NCBI RefSeq assembly: GCF_000963885.1
Contig: NZ_BALE01000017.1
Location: forward strand, 62,001-126,000
Source: Tanticharoenia sakaeratensis NBRC 103193
Lineage (GTDB): Bacteria; Pseudomonadota; Alphaproteobacteria; Acetobacterales; Acetobacteraceae
Direction: 5' to 3'
Length of the DNA: 64,000 nucleotides
The notes under the pieces are model-generated. The model made no database searches. It had not been told where the DNA came from and saw nothing but the letters and a program-made list of their open reading frames with translations. Positions within the stretch are counted from its first letter, which is position 1, and every line of letters begins with the position of its first letter. Positions 20,869 through 30,386 of this stretch are shown piece after piece. A program made the translations under genes and the position numbers.

Positions 20869-21953
20869 GCGGATACGGCCCTTCCGACCGGCGCGATCCG
20901 CGCCGCGACAGCATGCGTCCCGACGACGGTCGGCCGGACGACGTCACGCGCGGTGATCCGCCCGGCGCGCCACGTCGGCCGCCGGGTGCCGCGCGCGAAC
21001 GCATGAGTGCTGATTATGATGACGACCGCGCACCGCGCCGCCCGTCAGCGGGTGCGTCGGCCGGGCGTCCGTTCAACGTCGATGCGTGGACACGGCGCCT
21101 GATCTATGCCGCGGCCGGTATCGGCGCGGTCCTTCTGGCGGCCGTCGGCGGGTGGACACTGATGTCCGGCCATCGGGGTGGCATCCCGGTGCTCGGACCG
21201 CCGCCAGGCCCCGTGCGGGTCAAGCCGGTCAATCCGGGTGGGATGGAAGTCGCGGACAGCTCGGGTGCCGAGACCGACATGACGGGCCACGGCGATGCCC
21301 ATCTGGCGCCGGGCCCCGAGCAACCTGATCCGACGGCGCTCGCACGTCAGTATGGCACCACGCCGCCGGCAACCGGTGGCGATGCTGGCAGCGCCAGATC
21401 CGCGGACGCGGACGGCGCGAAGGCAACGCCGTCGCAGGCTACAGCCTCCGCCTCGCCATCGGATGACAGGACGTTACCATCGGCCCCTGCCGATGCGCCG
21501 GCACAGGCGTCATCGCCCGCCGCTCATGCCCCCAGTGCGCCTTCGCCTGCGCCTCACGCGGCACCCGCACAGGCGACACCGTCTTCGCATGAGGCACCGG
21601 TAACTCCTGTTGCTGTACCGTCGCGCCAGCCGGCGCCTGCCGCGAAGCCTGCGCCCGATGCGGCCAGGGCCGACACCGGAACGGATGTCGGCGGTGCCGC
21701 GCAAGGCGGCCAGCACATGGTGCAGCTTGCGGCGGTCGAAACCGAAGCTCAGGCGCATGAAGAGTGGGCGCGCCTCCAGCATCGGGCGCCGGATCTGCTC
21801 TCGGGCCGGAGTCCGGTTGTGCTTCCGGTGGATCGGGGCGGACGCACGCTGTACCGTCTGCGGGTTTCGGGATTTGCCGATCTGGCTGCCTCGCGTGCGT
21901 TCTGCGCGAAATTGCGTGCCGAGCAGGTCGCGTGCACGCCGGCTGCATTCTGA
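20865..21953 (+). CDS. SPOR domain-containing cell-division-type membrane protein
   Basis: Predicted bitopic membrane protein of 362 residues. An Arg/Asp/Pro-rich cytoplasmic region (1-75) precedes one transmembrane helix at about 77-98. A long Ala/Pro/Ser/Thr-rich periplasmic linker follows, then a C-terminal SPOR domain (about 285-362, starting H-M-V-Q-L-A-A-V). SPOR domains bind denuded peptidoglycan at the division septum. The GTG start overlaps the argS stop, so translation is probably coupled. In many alphaproteobacteria nagZ follows this gene; here scpA follows after three bases. Confidence 0.88.
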   Translation: MSGYGPSDRRDPRRDSMRPDDGRPDDVTRGDPPGAPRRPPGAARERMSADYDDDRAPRRPSAGASAGRPFNVDAWTRRLIYAAAGIGAVLLAAVGGWTLMSGHRGGIPVLGPPPGPVRVKPVNPGGMEVADSSGAETDMTGHGDAHLAPGPEQPDPTALARQYGTTPPATGGDAGSARSADADGAKATPSQATASASPSDDRTLPSAPADAPAQASSPAAHAPSAPSPAPHAAPAQATPSSHEAPVTPVAVPSRQPAPAAKPAPDAARADTGTDVGGAAQGGQHMVQLAAVETEAQAHEEWARLQHRAPDLLSGRSPVVLPVDRGGRTLYRLRVSGFADLAASRAFCAKLRAEQVACTPAAF

Positions 21954-21956
21954 CCG

Positions 21957-22772
21957 ATGCGCGCGTCCGGCGACATCGGGCCTGAGCCGCCGAGGCGTAA
22001 GGAGGTCGAGCTCGTCCCGGCGCCGTATCTGAGCCTGGATGGTTTCGAGGGCCCGCTCGACCTTCTGCTGGAACTGGCACGCGCCCAGAAAGTGGATCTG
22101 GCCCGGATTTCGATCCTGGCGCTGGTCGAGCAATATCTGGCGGTTGTCGAACAGGCGCGTGGCATCCGGCTCGAACTTGCAGCCGACTGGCTGGTCATGG
22201 CGGCTTGGCTCGCCTGGCTGAAATCGCGCCTGCTTCTGCCTGCCGAAGCAGCCCCGGACGAGGATGCCGAGGAAGCCGCGTCGCTCCTGCAGGACCGCCT
22301 GATCGAACTGGACCGCATGCGCGTGGCTGCCGCCTGGATCGGGGAGCGACCGCAGCTGCGCCGTGACGTGCATCCAAGGGGTGCTGCGGAATCGCTCGTC
22401 GCGTATGACCGGTCCGGGCTCGTTGCGGAGCCGGGCGCGCTGATCGCAGCCTATGTCGCGATGGTGCGCCGGCAGGCGGGCCGGCGCGTGTATCGCCCGA
22501 AGGTGCGCCGATACTGGAGTGTCCAGGACGCGTTGTCGCGGCTGAGGTCGATGCTCGGCGATGTCGCGGCCATGCCGGGCTGGCAGGCGCTGTCCGCGTT
22601 CCTGCCCGAGACACTGGAAGATGCGCAGGGGCGGCGCGGCGCGCTGGCCGGTGCGCTTCTGGCAAGTCTCGAACTGGCGCGCGGCGGTGAACTCGAACTC
22701 AAGCAGGATGAAGCCTTCGGCGAGATCATGCTGCGCCCGGGCGAGGCCCTCAGCGAGGAGGAGGCGGCGTGA
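21957..22772 (+). CDS. scpA: segregation and condensation protein A
   Basis: Kleisin subunit that bridges the SMC heads, with ScpB, in the chromosome-condensing complex. The protein has 271 residues. The N-terminal kleisin motif L-x-x-F-E-G-P-L-D-L-L-L-x-L-x-x-x-x-K-x-D-L is intact at about 24-48, and a D-W-L-V-M-A-A-W-L-A-W-L-K-S-R-L-L-L-P helix follows. The C-terminal winged-helix part is shorter and Glu-rich. It overlaps scpB by four bases (GTGA). Confidence 0.94.
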   Translation: MRASGDIGPEPPRRKEVELVPAPYLSLDGFEGPLDLLLELARAQKVDLARISILALVEQYLAVVEQARGIRLELAADWLVMAAWLAWLKSRLLLPAEAAPDEDAEEAASLLQDRLIELDRMRVAAAWIGERPQLRRDVHPRGAAESLVAYDRSGLVAEPGALIAAYVAMVRRQAGRRVYRPKVRRYWSVQDALSRLRSMLGDVAAMPGWQALSAFLPETLEDAQGRRGALAGALLASLELARGGELELKQDEAFGEIMLRPGEALSEEEAA

Positions 22773-23455
22773 GCGAGGCGGCGCAGGAGCACGCGACTCC
22801 ATCCAATGGGGTGAATATCGCCTTGTCGGCAGAGCAACTCGATGCGTGCCTCCGGCTGGTCGAAGCGCTGGTGTTCGCAAGCGTGGAGCCGGTTCGCGAA
22901 TCCTCGATCCGCGCGCTGCTGGTCGGCCAGGCCCTGATTGCCGAGGATGCTTCTCTTGCGCCCGTGATGGAGGCGTTCGTCGCTCGTTACGAGACGTTCG
23001 GGGTCGAGCCTGTCCCGGTAGCCGGCGGGTGGCAGTTCCGCACGCGTCCCGATCTTGCGCAGGCGCTGACTCGCGTCATTGAGCGGCCGCGCCGTCTTGG
23101 CCGTTCGGCGATGGAGACGCTGGCGGTGATCGCCTATCACCAGCCCTGCACCCGGACCGATATCGAATCGATCCGTGGCGTGGCCCTCAGCCAGAACGTG
23201 CTGGATGCCTTGCTGGAGGACAGCCTGATCGTCCCGCGTGGACGCAAGGAAGTGCCCGGGCGTCCGGTGCTGTGGGGCACGGGGACGGGTTTCCTGCAGC
23301 AGTTCGGCCTGCAGGATCTCAGCCAGCTGCCGCGACGTGAGGAGCTGTTGCTCGACGTGCCGAATGTGGCGCCCGCGCCGCTCCTGGATACGCAGGCTGG
23401 GAGCGCATCCGACGACGCCGCGGCGGACGTGGTTCCCGCGAACGACGTGCCATGA
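22769..23455 (+). CDS. scpB: segregation and condensation protein B
   Basis: ScpB, the dimeric winged-helix partner of ScpA in the SMC-ScpAB complex. The protein has 228 residues. The family core is visible: L-V-E-A-L-V-F-A-S near residue 30, G-G-W-Q-F-R-T-R-P, the A-M-E-T-L-A-V-I-A-Y-x-Q-P-x-T-R-x-D-I-E-x-I-R-G-V segment, and G-R-P-V-L-W-G-T-G. A short Ala/Asp tail follows. The GTG start overlaps scpA by four bases. Confidence 0.94.
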   Translation: MSEAAQEHATPSNGVNIALSAEQLDACLRLVEALVFASVEPVRESSIRALLVGQALIAEDASLAPVMEAFVARYETFGVEPVPVAGGWQFRTRPDLAQALTRVIERPRRLGRSAMETLAVIAYHQPCTRTDIESIRGVALSQNVLDALLEDSLIVPRGRKEVPGRPVLWGTGTGFLQQFGLQDLSQLPRREELLLDVPNVAPAPLLDTQAGSASDDAAADVVPANDVP

Positions 23456-23509
23456 TAGGTCAGGGCCGGCTTTTGGGTGTGACAGCCCGGTTTTCGATGA
23501 GATAGGGCG

Positions 23510-24049
23510 ATGTTCGACTTCAACTGGTCCGAGATCGCGCTGATCGTCATCGTGGCGCTGGTCTTCATCGGACCCAAGGACATGCCGGTCGCGATCCGGA
23601 CGCTCGGGCGCGGGATCAGGTCGCTGCGCCGCATGGCGAGCGAATTCCAGACGCATGTCGAAGACATGGTCCGCGAGGCCGACCTTGGCGAGGCCCGCGA
23701 GCAGTTCAGGGACCTCAAGCGGTTCGACGTACGCGGCCAGTTCATGAAGGCGATCGACGGCGACCGCACGATCCGCAACAGTCTGGACTCGCTCGAGTCC
23801 GAACGTCGCGATCCGGCGCCGGCACCGGGCTTCACGCCACCCGAGACGATGCCGGTCCAGCCCGAGGCAACCACGACGAACGTGGAGCCGCCGCGCGACG
23901 AGGTGACCGGCCCGGCCATCCTGCCGCCCTCGGTTGCGCGCCGCGTGTATGAAGATCGCAAGCGTCACCATGCCCCGTCGATCGTGCCGCCTCCGCGCGC
24001 GATCCACGCGGGGCATCGCGTGGCGCTGGAGACCAACGATGTCCGATAG
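23510..24049 (+). CDS. tatB: Sec-independent translocase protein TatB
   Basis: Tat receptor component: an N-terminal membrane helix (about 5-22) ends in F-I-G-P-K-D-M-P, followed by an amphipathic helix with L-G-R-G-I-R-S-L-R-R and a long charged C-terminus of TatB type. The protein has 179 residues, too long for a typical TatA. Its last 11 bases overlap tatC. The gap back to scpB is only 54 bases, so no tatA lies before it, unlike the usual alphaproteobacterial order. Confidence 0.92.
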   Translation: MFDFNWSEIALIVIVALVFIGPKDMPVAIRTLGRGIRSLRRMASEFQTHVEDMVREADLGEAREQFRDLKRFDVRGQFMKAIDGDRTIRNSLDSLESERRDPAPAPGFTPPETMPVQPEATTTNVEPPRDEVTGPAILPPSVARRVYEDRKRHHAPSIVPPPRAIHAGHRVALETNDVR

Positions 24050-24827
24050 CAGGCCGATGGACGACAATCCGATCAACGATCAGGCGATGCCGCTGCTCGA
24101 CCATCTGATGGAGCTGCGCCGGCGGCTGCTGTGGTCGATCGCGACGTTCGCGGTGGCGTTCCTGATCTGCTACCACTTCGCAGGCCAGATCTACCTGTTT
24201 CTCGCGGCCCCCCTCGGCGAGATCATGCGCCAGCAGGGGCAGCAGCCGCACCTGATCTATACCGCGCTCTACGAGGCCTTCTTTACCTATGTGAAGGTCG
24301 CGGTGTTCGGCGCGACGTTCCTGTCGTTCCCGATGATCGCGGTGCAGGCCTGGATTTTCATCGCACCTGGTCTGTACCGGAACGAAAAGCGGGCCTTCCT
24401 GCCGTTTCTGGTAGCAACGCCCGTACTGTTCGTCCTCGGCGGGGCGGTCGCCTACTATGCGGTCTTTCCGATGGCGTGGAAGTTCTTCCTGTCGTTTCAG
24501 ACGACGGGCGCGAACGGGGTTTCGATCGAGCTGCAGGCCAAGGTCTCGGAGTATCTCAACCTCGTCACGAAGCTGATCCTCGCCTTCGGTATCGCGTTCG
24601 AGCTGCCTGTCGTGCTGTCGCTTCTGGCCCGGGTCGGGATCATCAATACCCGCGGCCTGCGCAAGTTCCGCCGCTATGCCTATGTCTGCGCGTTCGTGGC
24701 CGCCGCCATTCTGGCCCCGCCTGATGCGATCACCATGACCGGTCTGGCTGTGGCCCTTATGGTGCTTTACGAGATCTCCATTATTGCAGCCCGGATCGTG
24801 GAACCGAAAGCCGATCCGGATCCCTGA
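24039..24827 (+). CDS. tatC: Sec-independent translocase protein TatC
   Basis: Polytopic inner-membrane receptor that binds twin-arginine signal peptides. The protein has 262 residues with six hydrophobic segments. Family motifs are present: H-L-M-E-L-R-R-R-L near residue 25, P-x-x-x-Q-x-W-x-F-I-A-P-G-L-Y-x-x-E-K, and F-G-I-A-F-E-L-P-V. The ATG at 24039 has GGAG seven bases upstream and overlaps the tatB end. serS follows 21 bases later. Confidence 0.96.
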   Translation: MSDSRPMDDNPINDQAMPLLDHLMELRRRLLWSIATFAVAFLICYHFAGQIYLFLAAPLGEIMRQQGQQPHLIYTALYEAFFTYVKVAVFGATFLSFPMIAVQAWIFIAPGLYRNEKRAFLPFLVATPVLFVLGGAVAYYAVFPMAWKFFLSFQTTGANGVSIELQAKVSEYLNLVTKLILAFGIAFELPVVLSLLARVGIINTRGLRKFRRYAYVCAFVAAAILAPPDAITMTGLAVALMVLYEISIIAARIVEPKADPDP

Positions 24828-24848
24828 GTTTGAAGCAGAGTAAGATCC

Positions 24849-26108
24849 ATGCATGACCTGCGCGCCCTTCGCGCCGATCCCGACGGTTTCGATGCCGACC
24901 TCGCACGGCGGGGCCTTCCCGCGCAGGCTGCGGATATCGTTTCGCTGGATGAGGAACGCCGCGCGGCTTTGACGGCGCTTCAGGATCAGCAGGCCCGGCG
25001 CAAGACGCTGGCGCGCGAGATCGGCCAGGGCAAGAAGGCGGGTACTGACACAAGCGCGCTCGAGGCCGAGGCCGTGCGTCTGCGTGACGAGATGACGGCG
25101 CTGGAAACACGCGCCGCCGCCGCCCAGAGCGAGATCGATGCCCGTCTGGCGTCCCTGCCGAACCGGCTCGACCCGTCCGTGCCCGACGGCGAGGACGAGA
25201 CGCAGAATGTCGTCGTGAAGCAGTGGGGCGAGGTCCGGCGGCCGAACTTCGCGCGACAGCATTTCGAGCTGGGCGATGCGCTGGGCATGATGGATTTTCC
25301 GACCGCCGCCAAGCTGGCCGGCACGCGCTTCGTCGTGCTGCGCGGGGCCCTGGCGCGTCTGGACCGTGCGCTCGGGCAGTTCATGCTCGACCTGCACACC
25401 ACGGAGTTCGGCTACACCGAAACCCAGGTGCCGCTTCTGGTCAACGATGCGGCGATGTACGGCACCGACAAATTGCCGAAATTCGCCGAGGAGTCGTTCC
25501 GCACGGAAGATGGACGCTGGCTGATCCCGACTGCGGAGGTGCCGCTTACGGCGAGCGTTGCAGGCGACATTCTGGAGGCGGCGTCGCTGCCGCGTCGGAT
25601 GACCGCGCTGTCGGCGTGTTTCCGGTCGGAAGCGGGTGCGGCCGGACGCGATGTGCGTGGCATGCTGCGCAGCCACCAGTTCTACAAGGTCGAGCTCGTG
25701 TCGGTCACGACACCGGATGCAAGCGAGACCGAGCACGAGCGCATGACGCGGGCGGCGGAGACCGTACTGGAGCGCCTGGGCATTGCCTATCGCCGGATGC
25801 TGCTGTGTGCCGGCGACACCGGGTTCGGCGCGGCGAAGACGTTCGATCTCGAGGCGTGGCTGCCGGGGCAGGGCGCGTGGCGGGAGATTTCCTCCTGCTC
25901 GAACACGCGCGACTTTCAGGCACGGCGCATGAATGCCCGTTATCGCGCGGAGGGCGGCCCCGCGTTTGTCCACACTCTAAATGGCTCGGGCCTTGCCGTG
26001 GGCCGGACATTGATCGCGGTGATGGAGACCTACCAGATGGACGACGGCCGGATCGAAGTGCCGGAGGCGCTTCGTCCCTATATGGGCGGTCTCGAAATCA
26101 TCGGCTGA
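24849..26108 (+). CDS. serS: seryl-tRNA synthetase
   Basis: Class II synthetase charging tRNA-Ser and tRNA-Sec where present. The protein has 419 residues. An N-terminal long coiled coil (about 28-100) forms the tRNA-binding arm. Class II motif 2 contains [11 protein letters not shown]-x-R-G-x-x-R-x-H-Q-F, and motif 3 contains N-G-S-G-L-A-V-G-R. It is the last recognised gene of the argS-to-serS run; a gene-free stretch follows. Confidence 0.97.
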   Translation: MHDLRALRADPDGFDADLARRGLPAQAADIVSLDEERRAALTALQDQQARRKTLAREIGQGKKAGTDTSALEAEAVRLRDEMTALETRAAAAQSEIDARLASLPNRLDPSVPDGEDETQNVVVKQWGEVRRPNFARQHFELGDALGMMDFPTAAKLAGTRFVVLRGALARLDRALGQFMLDLHTTEFGYTETQVPLLVNDAAMYGTDKLPKFAEESFRTEDGRWLIPTAEVPLTASVAGDILEAASLPRRMTALSACFRSEAGAAGRDVRGMLRSHQFYKVELVSVTTPDASETEHERMTRAAETVLERLGIAYRRMLLCAGDTGFGAAKTFDLEAWLPGQGAWREISSCSNTRDFQARRMNARYRAEGGPAFVHTLNGSGLAVGRTLIAVMETYQMDDGRIEVPEALRPYMGGLEIIG

Positions 26109-26677
26109 TCCTTCCCGGGCAGGGGCGGCAAGTCGGGTTGTATATTGTGGCGGACGCATTGCCCCGGGCGGCGCCACGTTGTTTGAACGCCCAGGTCGGG
26201 CCTGGCCGAAGCGGAAATTCTGGATGGCGGCGTTCCCTGACGCGCCGTGCACCTTGCATGGACGGGAACCAGTGGGCCGCTGCAGGCTCCTTGGTATGAG
26301 CAATACGCAGCTCATGTTCGGATGCCGTCGCCAGCCTCAGATGCCTGATGTGTTGCGCGTCTGACTTGGCAAGGCGCCCCGCAGGGATTTCCGGCTGGCT
26401 GATCTTTCGGATCGACCCGACTTTATCTCGGGGCGTAAAGTTCGCCGGAATGGAGCAGGCGCCTGCACCCGCCTCTCTCAAGATAGCAGGATGTGCGCCG
26501 AATTTCCGGGTGATCGGCCCTCTGTATTTCGCTGGATCGATAATCCTGAGGCGTTTTGCAGGATCTGAGTGCCGCCTCCGCGTAACATCCGCGCTCTTCG
26601 AACTTTTTTGCGCGCTCCATGAACGTTCGGTGGCACGCTGACGTTCGACCGAGAACGGCAACGAAAAAGAGCGCAGA
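26109..26677. other. 569-base intergenic region, nothing recognised
   Basis: The stretch lies between serS and a receiver-protein gene. It is AT-richer than its surroundings, with several T runs near 26600. Readings on both strands have shadow-like composition (many Arg, Cys, Pro) and no ribosome sites. No tRNA or repeat was seen. The promoter of the downstream gene should lie near its right end. Confidence 0.45.
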
Positions 26678-27064
26678 ATGACTGAACGGCGACCCGCTGG
26701 CGCGACACCGCGCACCGTCCTCGTCGTGGAAGACGATGCGCTGGTGCGCCTCCTTGCAGTCGAACTGCTCAAGGAAGCCGGCCATAGCGTGCATCAGGCG
26801 CCGAATGCCCGCACGGCTCTTCGCCTGCTCAAGAGCAATCCCGAGATCGACACGCTTTTCACCGACGTATCCATGCCGATCGGCATGGACGGCGTCAGGT
26901 TGGTCGGAGCCGTACGTGAGGCATATCCCGACATCCAGGTGATCGTGACGTCCGGTGCACGGCACCCGAAGGCCGGCGACATGCCGCTGGGCGGGGTCTT
27001 TCTGCCGAAACCGTATGAGCCGGCCCATGTGCTGGCTGCGATCGGCGGAGCGGCCACCGCGTAA
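26678..27064 (+). CDS. single-domain response regulator (CheY-like receiver)
   Basis: Stand-alone receiver domain of 128 residues with no output domain. The acidic pocket is E18-D19-D20, the phospho-acceptor is D63 in L-F-T-D-V-S-M-P, T91/S92 follow, and the conserved lysine is K111 in L-P-K-P-Y. It may relay phosphate from a histidine kinase or act through protein contact, but no kinase gene is adjacent. The M-P-I-G-M-D-G-V-R-L segment is typical of receivers fused to or working with hybrid kinases in alphaproteobacteria. Confidence 0.9.
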   Translation: MTERRPAGATPRTVLVVEDDALVRLLAVELLKEAGHSVHQAPNARTALRLLKSNPEIDTLFTDVSMPIGMDGVRLVGAVREAYPDIQVIVTSGARHPKAGDMPLGGVFLPKPYEPAHVLAAIGGAATA

Positions 27065-27070
27065 AGTCGT

Positions 27071-27095
27071 CGGGCCATATGTTCATGGCCCGTTT
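27071..27095 (+). terminator. putative Rho-independent terminator after the receiver gene
   Basis: CGGGCCAT pairs with ATGGCCCG around a six-base loop, followed by TTT. It begins seven bases after the receiver stop. The short U tract makes it a weak candidate. Confidence 0.45.
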
Positions 27096-27144
27096 GACCG
27101 GATCAGTCCCGAACCGGTGGTCTGAGCCCGCGTCTGGCGGAATG

Positions 27145-29562
27145 TCAGCCGCGTCGTCTGCTGCTCCTGTCCCGTCCGCCGCTCTTGCGCGGCCCCGAAC
27201 GCGGTGCCCGGCTGTCTTCCCTGTGTTCGCGTCCGCGGCTGTGCTGGCGCAGGACGGCTTCGATCCAGTCGTTCAGCGTGGCCGTGTTCGCTTCCGCGTC
27301 GTCGATCGCGGCGTAGGTCTCGGGGAAACGCTGGGCCATCCAGCGCCATGCAACGAGGCGCTTGTGGCGCTTTTCCGCGCGCTCGAGTTCCTGCCGGCTG
27401 GCCTGCGATGGGGCCACGAGATGGCCGGTGCCCGGTGGCTGAACCCTGCGACCCGCTGCATGATCCGACGCCCAGTGCGTCAGGCGGACGATGCCGTTGT
27501 CCCGTTCGTCAACCGGGCACATGGCATAGGTCCAGCGCTGCGACAGGTCGAGACCGTCCACGCCCTCCAGGTTTGCCGCAATCGCCACGGCCTGCTCCAT
27601 GTCCGCGAGACGGTAGTTGGGATCGTCCGGCCGCAGCACGGCGCGCTTGATTCGGGCCAGCACACCATACAGGCTTTCGGATCCGATCTCGTCGGCCACC
27701 GCGCGCACGATATCGGCGTCGGGCTGCACCAGCGGGCGCAGTTCCGTGATCGGCTCGGGCGGCGCATGCAGCATCGCGCGGATGAAATTCGGGCTCCCGG
27801 CATTGGCCAGCACGCCCACGATTCCGTCCTCATGCAGTCCGTAGCGTCCGGCGCGTCCGCCGATCTGCTTGATTTCCTGCGTCGTGAGATCGCGCGTCTG
27901 GGTTCCATCGAACTTGCGCAGGCTGGTGAAGATCACGCGCTTGATCGAGAGGTTCAGGCCCATGCCGATGGCATCGGTCGCAACAAGGATGTCCGCATCG
28001 CCCGAATTGAAGCGCTGCGCCTCCGCGCGACGCACCTCCGGGCTGAGCGCGCCGTAGACCACTGCGATCCGCCGACCGCGCGTCAGCAGTTCCGCGCGCA
28101 GGTCGAGAACCTCGCGCCGCGAGAACGCGATCAGCGCATCGCCCGGGCGCAGTTCGTGCAGGCGGATGGTCGCGGATGCCGCACGCAGCGGGCTCTTGCG
28201 TTCGAGCGAGATCTCGTCGACCGGATCGCCGCACAGCTCGGCGATCCGTCGCACCAGCGGCACGCAGTCCGCAGCCCCCAGCACGAACAGGTGCCGCGCG
28301 GGCGCGCCCATGATCGCTGCGGTCCAGGCAGCGCCCCGGTCCGGGTCAGCCAGCATCTGGGCCTCGTCGATGATCGCGACATCGACCGGATTGTGCAGCG
28401 GACACATCTCGACCGTCGCGGCCAGATGGCGCGAGCCGGGCACCGTGATCCGCTCTTCACCGGTCGCGAGCGAGGCCGCGACACCGCGTGCCGCCAGTGC
28501 CTCGCGAAATTCGTGCGCCAGCAGCCGCAGGGGCGCCAGCGCCAGTCCGCTCTCGGCCTCTGCCAAAGCGTTGAGCGCGGTATAGGATTTGCCGGAGTTG
28601 GTCGGACCGGTCACCAGCGTGATGCGCCGGTTCAGCGCGCGGGCCGTGCGGAAATGCGCGGCATAGCGATCGAGGGCTGCGACGCGCGCGACGGCGGCAT
28701 TGCCGGCGCTGCCGGTCTCCGGCACGAGGGACAGCAGATCCGCGCCACCCCGGCGCCCCGGTTTCGCATCCGGCATAACCCCGCGCCAGAGCGGCAGCTG
28801 CGTGCGCAGGCGCTTGAGTTCGACCGGATCGAACTGGAAATCTTCCGTGCCGTCGGGACGCGGAATGCGTCGCGTAACGGGCAGGCGGTTTTCCGCGATC
28901 CAGCGCAGGGCCTCGCGCGGACTGCAATGCAGGATGCGCGGCACCGCATCGAAACTGACGAGGCTCTGCTCCCACGCGGAAATCCGCGCATTTTCGGCCG
29001 CGCGGCGTTCGGCGGCCCGCGTCTCGATCTCGGCGCGGGCTGCCGTATCGGCTTCCTGCCGGGCCAGGGCGCTGCGGGCGAGCGTGTCGTCATCCACGCC
29101 GAATGCGGTGCCGACGGCGCGCGCCAGCAGGTCGAGCTGACGCGGCGACAGCACATGGCCGGAATCGACCAGGTCGGCCTGCACCGTGTCGAACGCGTCC
29201 TGTGCGTTCTGTCCCAGCGTGCGCAGGCGCTCGAACACGACGCCGTCCAGTATCGCCCGCAGTGCATACTCATCCGCCGTGGGATCGATGGTGCGGGCGG
29301 CGGCGGCCTCCATGTCGGGCTTGTCGATCCAGACCTCGCCCGCGCGCCGGGTGACATTCATTAACTGCGTGGCCCAGCCCTTGCGACGCACGACGCACAG
29401 GACCTCGCGGAAGGCATCCGGTTCGATCCGGGCCTCGCCGCCCGGCGTCAGGCGACGGGCAACCTGACGGGTCAGGCGCTGCATTTCACGCGGGGCGGCG
29501 TCGAGCCCGGTTTCGGCGAGTGCGCGGTCGGTTGCGACCTGTGCGGGGGAGAGGGCGTCCAT
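27145..29562 (-). CDS. SUV3-like DExH RNA helicase
   Basis: Superfamily 2 helicase of 805 residues resembling the mitochondrial SUV3 RNA helicase and its alphaproteobacterial relatives. A long N-terminal region precedes the helicase core. Walker A is G-P-T-N-S-G-K-S-Y near residue 318 and Walker B is I-I-D-E-A-Q near 398. A V-A-T-D-A-I-G-M-G-L-N-L segment and Q-I-G-G-R-A-G-R-Y-G form motifs V and VI. A basic Arg/Ser/Gly tail ends the protein and may bind RNA. The ATG at 29562 shares its first base with the stop of the ABC permease gene (TGATG). Mitochondrial SUV3 works with RNA degradation; the bacterial role is inferred. Confidence 0.9.
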   Translation of the reverse strand: MDALSPAQVATDRALAETGLDAAPREMQRLTRQVARRLTPGGEARIEPDAFREVLCVVRRKGWATQLMNVTRRAGEVWIDKPDMEAAAARTIDPTADEYALRAILDGVVFERLRTLGQNAQDAFDTVQADLVDSGHVLSPRQLDLLARAVGTAFGVDDDTLARSALARQEADTAARAEIETRAAERRAAENARISAWEQSLVSFDAVPRILHCSPREALRWIAENRLPVTRRIPRPDGTEDFQFDPVELKRLRTQLPLWRGVMPDAKPGRRGGADLLSLVPETGSAGNAAVARVAALDRYAAHFRTARALNRRITLVTGPTNSGKSYTALNALAEAESGLALAPLRLLAHEFREALAARGVAASLATGEERITVPGSRHLAATVEMCPLHNPVDVAIIDEAQMLADPDRGAAWTAAIMGAPARHLFVLGAADCVPLVRRIAELCGDPVDEISLERKSPLRAASATIRLHELRPGDALIAFSRREVLDLRAELLTRGRRIAVVYGALSPEVRRAEAQRFNSGDADILVATDAIGMGLNLSIKRVIFTSLRKFDGTQTRDLTTQEIKQIGGRAGRYGLHEDGIVGVLANAGSPNFIRAMLHAPPEPITELRPLVQPDADIVRAVADEIGSESLYGVLARIKRAVLRPDDPNYRLADMEQAVAIAANLEGVDGLDLSQRWTYAMCPVDERDNGIVRLTHWASDHAAGRRVQPPGTGHLVAPSQASRQELERAEKRHKRLVAWRWMAQRFPETYAAIDDAEANTATLNDWIEAVLRQHSRGREHREDSRAPRSGPRKSGGRDRSSRRRG

Positions 29563-30386
29563 CACTCCTTATGGTCGGATCGGGGGGCGCCTCGCAACCG
29601 TGTGAGCCAGCGCGGTGCCGTGGATCGATGGGTCCAAGGGGTTGCCATGTATTCAAGGCCGACCAGCGCCGAGAACGAGCCGACGCCGATCAGCGTCATC
29701 AGCATCATCGCGCCATAGACCCCGACCGTGTTCATCTGCGCGTTCGCGGACAACAGATAGGTGCCCAGGCCCATTTTCGACGATGCGGTCCACTCCCCGA
29801 TGACGGCGCCCGTCACCGCATAGGATGCGCCGATCTTCAGCCCGGAGAACAGCGGGCCGAGGCACGCCGGCAGACGCACGATCAGGAACGTGCGCCAGGC
29901 GGAGCCACCCAGAAGACGGGCGAGATTGATCTGGTCGGGATCGACGCGGGCAAGACCGTCCATGACGTTCACGACGACCGGGAAGAACACGATCCACGCA
30001 ACGATGATGAGCTTGGGCGTCATGCCGAAGCCGAATACGATCACGAGCGGGGCCGCGATGCCGACGATCGGGATGGCCTGGGAGGTCACGAGCGCCGGAT
30101 AGGCAAGGCGTCCGAACAGCCGGATTTCCGACATCGCCACGGCAAGCACGATGCCGATCGCAGCCCCCAGCAGATACCCCGCGATCGTCTCGCTGAAGGT
30201 CTGCCACAGCAGCGCGCCCGATTGTCCCGCGTGGCGGATCAGTTCGGCGATCGTCTCGACCGGCGTCGGGACGATGTAGGGCGGCACGTGCGCGATCATG
30301 ACGACCGCCTGCCAGAGCGCGAGCACGAGACCCATGGCGAGAAGCCAGAAGCCGCAGCGCACGAGCAGCGGATGGGCGCGCGTCAC
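29562..30386 (-). CDS. ABC transporter permease (SsuC/TauC/ThiX type)
   Basis: Inner-membrane permease of 274 residues with six predicted helices, of the binding-protein-dependent transport family. The EAA-type cytoplasmic loop is visible as A-R-L-L-G-G-S-A-W-R-T-F. Together with the ATPase and the NMT1/THI5-like binding protein it forms an importer of the nitrate, sulphonate or pyrimidine-precursor type; the substrate is not determined. It overlaps the ATPase gene by four bases upstream and the helicase start by one base downstream. Confidence 0.92.
   Translation of the reverse strand: MTRAHPLLVRCGFWLLAMGLVLALWQAVVMIAHVPPYIVPTPVETIAELIRHAGQSGALLWQTFSETIAGYLLGAAIGIVLAVAMSEIRLFGRLAYPALVTSQAIPIVGIAAPLVIVFGFGMTPKLIIVAWIVFFPVVVNVMDGLARVDPDQINLARLLGGSAWRTFLIVRLPACLGPLFSGLKIGASYAVTGAVIGEWTASSKMGLGTYLLSANAQMNTVGVYGAMMLMTLIGVGSFSALVGLEYMATPWTHRSTAPRWLTRLRGAPRSDHKE

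Noticed and set aside
23832-25973. 713-residue minus-strand ORF opposite tatC and serS
   Set aside because: Shadow of conserved genes; composition is that of a complementary frame.
27079-29364. 761-residue plus-strand ORF opposite the helicase
   Set aside because: The SUV3-like helicase motifs on the minus strand are unambiguous.
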